Of a stretch of 8,236 nucleotides of DNA, positions 5,905-8,236 are shown one piece after another. The notes under the pieces are model-generated. The model saw only the letters and a list, made by a program, of their open reading frames with translations, was not told the DNA's origin and made no database searches. This stretch comes from Acidimicrobiia bacterium (lineage in GTDB: Bacteria; Actinomycetota; Acidimicrobiia; Acidimicrobiales; Poriferisodalaceae): positions 1 to 8,236 of the forward strand of contig JALSTE010000659.1 of assembly GCA_026983855.1 (NCBI GenBank), written 5' to 3'. Both the position numbers and the translations under genes were made by a program. The number at the start of each line of letters is the position of its first letter. The first letter of the stretch is position 1.

Positions 5905-6405
5905 ATGAGAACGAAGCCCCACCCCCACCCCACATCCCCCGCCCGAACCCGGGTCCTCGCCGCCATGGCCGCCATCGGCGTGATCGGCTTGATCCTGGCC
6001 GGGTGCTCCTCGGGGAGCGGGGGGGCCGATCGGCCCCCACCCACGAGTCGCAGCGTGCTGACCACCGCCCCCAGCGACCTGACCACCACCACCACGACCA
6101 CCATCCCGGGTCCGGCGATCTACGTGATACAGCCCGGTGACACCCTCTCGGGGGTGGCGGCGCAGAACGGTCTCACCCTCGATGAGCTGCTGAGGGCCAA
6201 TCCCGCCATATCCGACCCCACCCGGCTGCGGCCCGGCGACCAGATCGTCATACCCGAGAAGCTGGAGGCGGCCGACACCATCCCCCCCGAGGAGCAGCTC
6301 ACGGTGCCCGACCCGACCGAACCCTCCCTTCCCCCCCTGACCAACACCACGACCACCACCGAGGCCCAGACCACCGAACCAACCACGACGGTCGCCGATG
6401 GCTGA
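5905..6405 (+). CDS. LysM-domain lipoprotein
   Basis: 166 aa. Signal peptide: basic and His/Pro-rich N-region, hydrophobic stretch at about 18-31 (VLAAMAAIGVIGLI), and a good lipobox LAGC with Cys34, so the mature protein is anchored by lipid at the outer membrane face. A Ser/Gly/Thr-rich linker with a run of seven Thr (encoded by ACC/ACG repeats near 6082-6102) leads to a single LysM domain at 73-117 (YVIQPGDTLSGVAA...LRPGDQIVIP), which in this family binds N-acetylglucosamine-containing glycans such as peptidoglycan. The remaining 49 residues are Pro/Thr/Glu-rich and presumably disordered. There is no enzyme domain, so it is probably a wall-tethering or scaffold protein. It starts 13 bases after map with no obvious ribosome binding site, and its last 8 bases overlap the next gene. 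The first ATG is needed for the charged N-region; the later ATG at codon 21 would leave only the hydrophobic core. Confidence 0.9.
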   Translation: MRTKPHPHPTSPARTRVLAAMAAIGVIGLILAGCSSGSGGADRPPPTSRSVLTTAPSDLTTTTTTTIPGPAIYVIQPGDTLSGVAAQNGLTLDELLRANPAISDPTRLRPGDQIVIPEKLEAADTIPPEEQLTVPDPTEPSLPPLTNTTTTTEAQTTEPTTTVADG

Positions 6406-7267
6406 GCGGTGCGAGGATCGGGCCGACCTCGTCGTCGGCTCCACCGAGGGTGTCCAGATCGCGGCTCACGAGCTGGGTGGGGAAGGACCGGTCCTGCTGT
6501 TCGCCCACGCCACCGGCTTCCACGGCCGGGTCTGGGAGCCCCTGGCCGACCTTCTCAGCCACCGCTACCGGTGCGTGGGGGTCGATCTGCGGGGACACGG
6601 CGACTCACCCCTGCCCCCCGGGGTCGACGTCGGGTGGACGGGCATGGCCCAGGACGTACTCGCCGTGATCGACGCCCTGGGGGGCCCGGTCAGGGCCGTG
6701 GGGCACTCCATGGGCGGAGCGGCACTGGTGCTGGCCGAGCTGGAGCGGCCGGGCTCGATCGAACGGGCGTATCTCTACGAGCCGATCATCTACCCCGCCG
6801 AGCTCCCCGACCACAACCGCAGGCGCGATTTCATGATCGAGGCCGCCCGACGACGCCGGGAGGTCTTCGCCGACCGGGACGAGGTTTTCGACCGGTACTC
6901 CTCCAAACCACCCCTCAACCAACTCGACACCCGGGCTCTGCGGGCCTACGTGGATCACGGTTTCGAGGATCTGCCCGACGGCACGGTGAGGATCAAGTGC
7001 CGGGCCGAGACCGAGGCCTCGGTGTTCGCCCACTCGGTGAACGGGGCCTACGAGAGACTGGCCGACCTCCACATACCGGTCCTCATAGCAAGTGGACACA
7101 TCGAGGCCGAGGCCGCCTCCCGCTTCGTGCCCCTCATCGTGGACGCCCTCCCCCACGGACAGATGCACGTCGACCAGGACCTCGGGCACTTCGGGCCTCT
7201 CGAGGCGCCGGAACTGGTGGCCGCCCGGATAGCGGAGTTCATGTCCGAAGGTGATCCCGGGTCTTGA
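6398..7267 (+). CDS. Alpha/beta hydrolase
   Basis: 289 aa, an alpha/beta hydrolase of the common 270-300 aa class. The oxyanion-loop region is HATGFHGRVW near 37-46, the strand-4 motif is DLRGHGDS, and the nucleophile elbow is GHSMGG with Ser104. The catalytic His is His264 in DLGHFGPLEAPE. The acid is less clear: strand 7 (PVLIASGHIEAE) has Glu236 where Asp or Glu is expected. A cap domain rich in Arg (NRRRDFMIEAARRRRE) lies between. No signal peptide is seen, so it is probably cytoplasmic. The substrate is unknown; esterases, lipases, thioesterases and epoxide or haloalkane hydrolases share this outline. The ATG lies inside the end of the LysM gene (8-base overlap, different frame) without a Shine-Dalgarno, suggesting translational coupling. 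Its stop overlaps the start of the PAP2 gene by 4 bases. Confidence 0.88.
   Translation: MAERCEDRADLVVGSTEGVQIAAHELGGEGPVLLFAHATGFHGRVWEPLADLLSHRYRCVGVDLRGHGDSPLPPGVDVGWTGMAQDVLAVIDALGGPVRAVGHSMGGAALVLAELERPGSIERAYLYEPIIYPAELPDHNRRRDFMIEAARRRREVFADRDEVFDRYSSKPPLNQLDTRALRAYVDHGFEDLPDGTVRIKCRAETEASVFAHSVNGAYERLADLHIPVLIASGHIEAEAASRFVPLIVDALPHGQMHVDQDLGHFGPLEAPELVAARIAEFMSEGDPGS
7247..7256 (+). promoter_or_regulatory. Near-perfect Shine-Dalgarno that fixes a TTG start for the PAP2 gene
   Basis: GAAGGTGATC matches the extended complement of the 16S rRNA tail (GGAGGTGATC) at 9 of 10 positions and lies 7 bases before TTG 7264. It sits inside the end of the hydrolase gene. It supports the TTG over the in-frame GTG at 7330, which has only a GAGGG at 7321-7325. 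Confidence 0.7.
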
Positions 7268-7851
7268 GCGATCACCCCCAGACCCCCGAACCGGCAGAAG
7301 CTCCTGAGTCACTCCAGCCCGAGGGTGTCGTGGCCCGCTTCGACCGCGCCGTCGACGCCTGGTTCGAGCCCCTCCGGGCCGTTCCCGCCGTGGACGACGT
7401 CTTCTACGCCGCCTCCCACCTGGGGGACTTCAGCCTCATCTGGCACCTGCTGGGCGCCTACAAGGGTCTGGCCCCGGGGAACACACCCTCAGAGGCCGTC
7501 GAGTTGAGCCTCACCATGGTCGCCGAGTCGGCCATCGTGAACTGGGGCGTCAAGTCCCTGTTCCGTCGGGTCCGACCCCCCCGGGAGCAGGGTCCCGACA
7601 CCCGGTCGATACGGCAACCCCTGACGTCGAGCTTCCCCAGCGGCCACGCCAGCGCGGCCATGACCGCCGCCGCCGTGCTGGGCCGGGACACCCGGTGGAA
7701 ACCGCTCTACTACGCGGTCGGGGCCGTGGTGGCCTCCAGCCGGGTCCACGTGAGGATGCACCACGCCTCCGACGTCGTGGGCGGTGCCATCACCGGCTGG
7801 GTGCTGGGCCGGGTGGCGGTGAGATTCTGGGAGAGGGTGCGGCGGGTCTGA
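7264..7851 (+). CDS. PAP2-family membrane phosphatase
   Basis: 195 aa from a TTG start that overlaps the hydrolase stop (TTGA). All three signatures of the PAP2 acid phosphatase superfamily are intact: K-x6-RP (Lys97 to Arg104-Pro105), PSGH (125-128) and SR-x5-H-x3-D (Ser159-Arg160, His166, Asp170). His128 and His166 should be the general acid and nucleophile. Hydrophobic segments at about 47-70, 78-96, 129-142, 148-160 and 171-187 suggest a membrane protein, although several are short or weakly hydrophobic. Typical substrates are phosphatidic acid, undecaprenyl pyrophosphate or other isoprenoid phosphates; which one cannot be told here. The N-terminal 25 residues are Pro/Glu-rich and cytosolic-looking. 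It is the last gene of the plus-strand run and is probably translationally coupled to the hydrolase. With the upstream M23 and LysM genes it fits an envelope role. Confidence 0.9.
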   Translation: MSDHPQTPEPAEAPESLQPEGVVARFDRAVDAWFEPLRAVPAVDDVFYAASHLGDFSLIWHLLGAYKGLAPGNTPSEAVELSLTMVAESAIVNWGVKSLFRRVRPPREQGPDTRSIRQPLTSSFPSGHASAAMTAAAVLGRDTRWKPLYYAVGAVVASSRVHVRMHHASDVVGGAITGWVLGRVAVRFWERVRRV

Positions 7852-7855
7852 GCCC

Positions 7856-8065
7856 TCAGGCCGGAACCCCGTCCTCGACCACGTCGGTGCTGCCGGTGCT
7901 CGAGGTGGGAGGGGCGGGAGGGGCCGTCAGCAGGGTGCGGACGTCGAGCAGCAGATCGGCCACCTCATTGGTGGACACCAGCTCGCGGTTGAGCATCTCG
8001 GACAGGCCACGGTCGATGATCTTGAGAGCTTCGACGATTACCTCTGGTTCCTGGATCTCCGTCAT
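7856..8065 (-). CDS. Small acidic protein of unknown function
   Basis: 69 aa starting at the minus-strand ATG 8065-8063, which has GGAG (8075-8072) 6 bases upstream. A longer in-frame reading from 8116 would add 17 residues without a ribosome binding site. Residues 1-48 look helical and amphipathic, with regularly spaced Leu/Ile/Val (EVIVEALKIIDRGLSEML, then EVADLLLDVRTLL). The last 20 residues are a Pro/Ser/Thr and acidic tail (APPAPPTSS...VVEDGVPA). There is no signal peptide, membrane segment or Cys, so it is probably a cytoplasmic helical protein that binds a partner or forms an oligomer. It converges with the PAP2 gene, the stops being 4 bases apart. I do not recognise the family. Clear ribosome binding site, promoter-like elements and gene-like composition support it being real. 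Confidence 0.68.
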   Translation of the reverse strand: MTEIQEPEVIVEALKIIDRGLSEMLNRELVSTNEVADLLLDVRTLLTAPPAPPTSSTGSTDVVEDGVPA

Positions 8066-8071
8066 CGAAAT

Positions 8072-8075
8072 CTCC
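8072..8075 (-). promoter_or_regulatory. Ribosome binding site of the 69-aa minus-strand gene
   Basis: GGAG on the minus strand, 6 bases before the ATG at 8065, within a relatively AT-rich leader. It decides the start in favour of the shorter protein. Confidence 0.6.
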
Positions 8076-8116
8076 AAACAGGGTCGGGGTGGCCGGTCTC
8101 CCGGAAACTGATTCAC

Positions 8117-8144
8117 ACCCTACCTCCCCTTCGGGGACTGGCAA
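8117..8144 (-). promoter_or_regulatory. Promoter of the 69-aa minus-strand gene
   Basis: On the minus strand TTGCCA (8144-8139, five of six to TTGACA) is followed after 16 bases by TAGGGT (8122-8117), which fits the actinobacterial TANNNT -10. Transcription would start near 8110, giving a leader of about 45 bases before the ATG. The spacer contains a short CCCC-GAA-GGGG stem. Confidence 0.42.
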
Positions 8145-8203
8145 CGCCGCGGTCGGGTGATCTTCGCCTCACCATCGGCGACCCGGCGGTGAAGTTCAAT
8201 GAC

Positions 8204-8236
8204 ATGCAGTTCCGTTCCCTGACGGGAGCCTCCGCC
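8204..8236 (+). CDS. Possible start of a further plus-strand gene (cut by right edge)
   Basis: An ATG at 8204 opens 11 codons (MQFRSLTGASA) to the window end. GGTGAAG at 8188-8194 lies 9 bases upstream and could serve as a ribosome binding site. It would be divergent from the 69-aa gene, a sensible layout. Eleven codons are too few to identify a family or to prove coding. Confidence 0.3.
   Translation, partial: MQFRSLTGASA

Noticed and set aside
6079..6105. ACC-rich run as a microsatellite-like non-coding repeat
   Set aside because: It is in frame and encodes a poly-Thr linker typical of secreted actinobacterial proteins, with mixed ACC/ACG codons.
7330..7851. GTG 7330 as PAP2 start
   Set aside because: It has a weaker binding site than the TTG at 7264 and would lose the overlap with the hydrolase stop. 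It remains possible but is less likely.
1..8236. CRISPR array, tRNA, rRNA, insertion sequence or phage genes
   Set aside because: No regularly spaced direct repeats with spacers, no tRNA-like cloverleaf, no transposase or integrase motifs and no terminal inverted repeats were found on either strand by eye.

Overview
The window is GC-rich (roughly 70% by eye) and its genes have strongly G/C-biased third codon positions. It looks like actinobacterial chromosome, most likely class Acidimicrobiia. The placement rests on three things: a secreted protein carrying 'GYWLVGADGGVFAFG'-type repeats, which are common in that class; threonine-rich ('TTTTTTT') linkers in a secreted lipoprotein; and a mycobacterial-style type 1c methionine aminopeptidase. 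This is inference from family resemblance. No rRNA, tRNA, CRISPR array, transposase or phage gene was seen.

Layout. (1) 1-286, minus strand: the N-terminal 95 codons of a lipoprotein that runs off the left edge. (2) 287-502: a divergent intergenic region with weak promoter-like elements and a small palindrome just upstream of the next gene. (3) 503-3166, plus strand: a lipid-catabolism pair, an ANL-superfamily acyl-CoA synthetase followed by a 17beta-HSD4/MFE-2-like short-chain dehydrogenase. It closes with a clear rho-independent terminator at 3182-3212. (4) 3253-7851, plus strand: a compact run of five genes. These are a secreted M23 metallopeptidase with a six-repeat propeller-like C-terminal region, methionine aminopeptidase, a LysM lipoprotein, an alpha/beta hydrolase and a PAP2 phosphatase. 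The last three overlap or nearly touch and are probably translationally coupled. (5) 7856-8065, minus strand: a 69-aa protein of unknown function, convergent with the PAP2 gene and separated from it by 4 bases, with its own plausible promoter. (6) 8204-8236: a possible start of another plus-strand gene, cut by the window edge.

How the genes may work together. The first pair fits CoA activation of a carboxylic acid followed by 3-hydroxyacyl-CoA (or 17beta-hydroxysteroid-like) oxidation, as in fatty acid or sterol side-chain degradation. The second block is weighted towards the cell envelope: a peptidoglycan hydrolase, a peptidoglycan-binding lipoprotein and a membrane phosphatase of the type that can act on isoprenoid or lipid phosphates. 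Methionine aminopeptidase, a housekeeping enzyme, sits in the middle. I see no convincing evidence of an entirely new system. The most interesting items are the peptidase-propeller fusion with recently duplicated DNA, the tightly coupled LysM-hydrolase-PAP2 cassette, and the small unassigned convergent gene.
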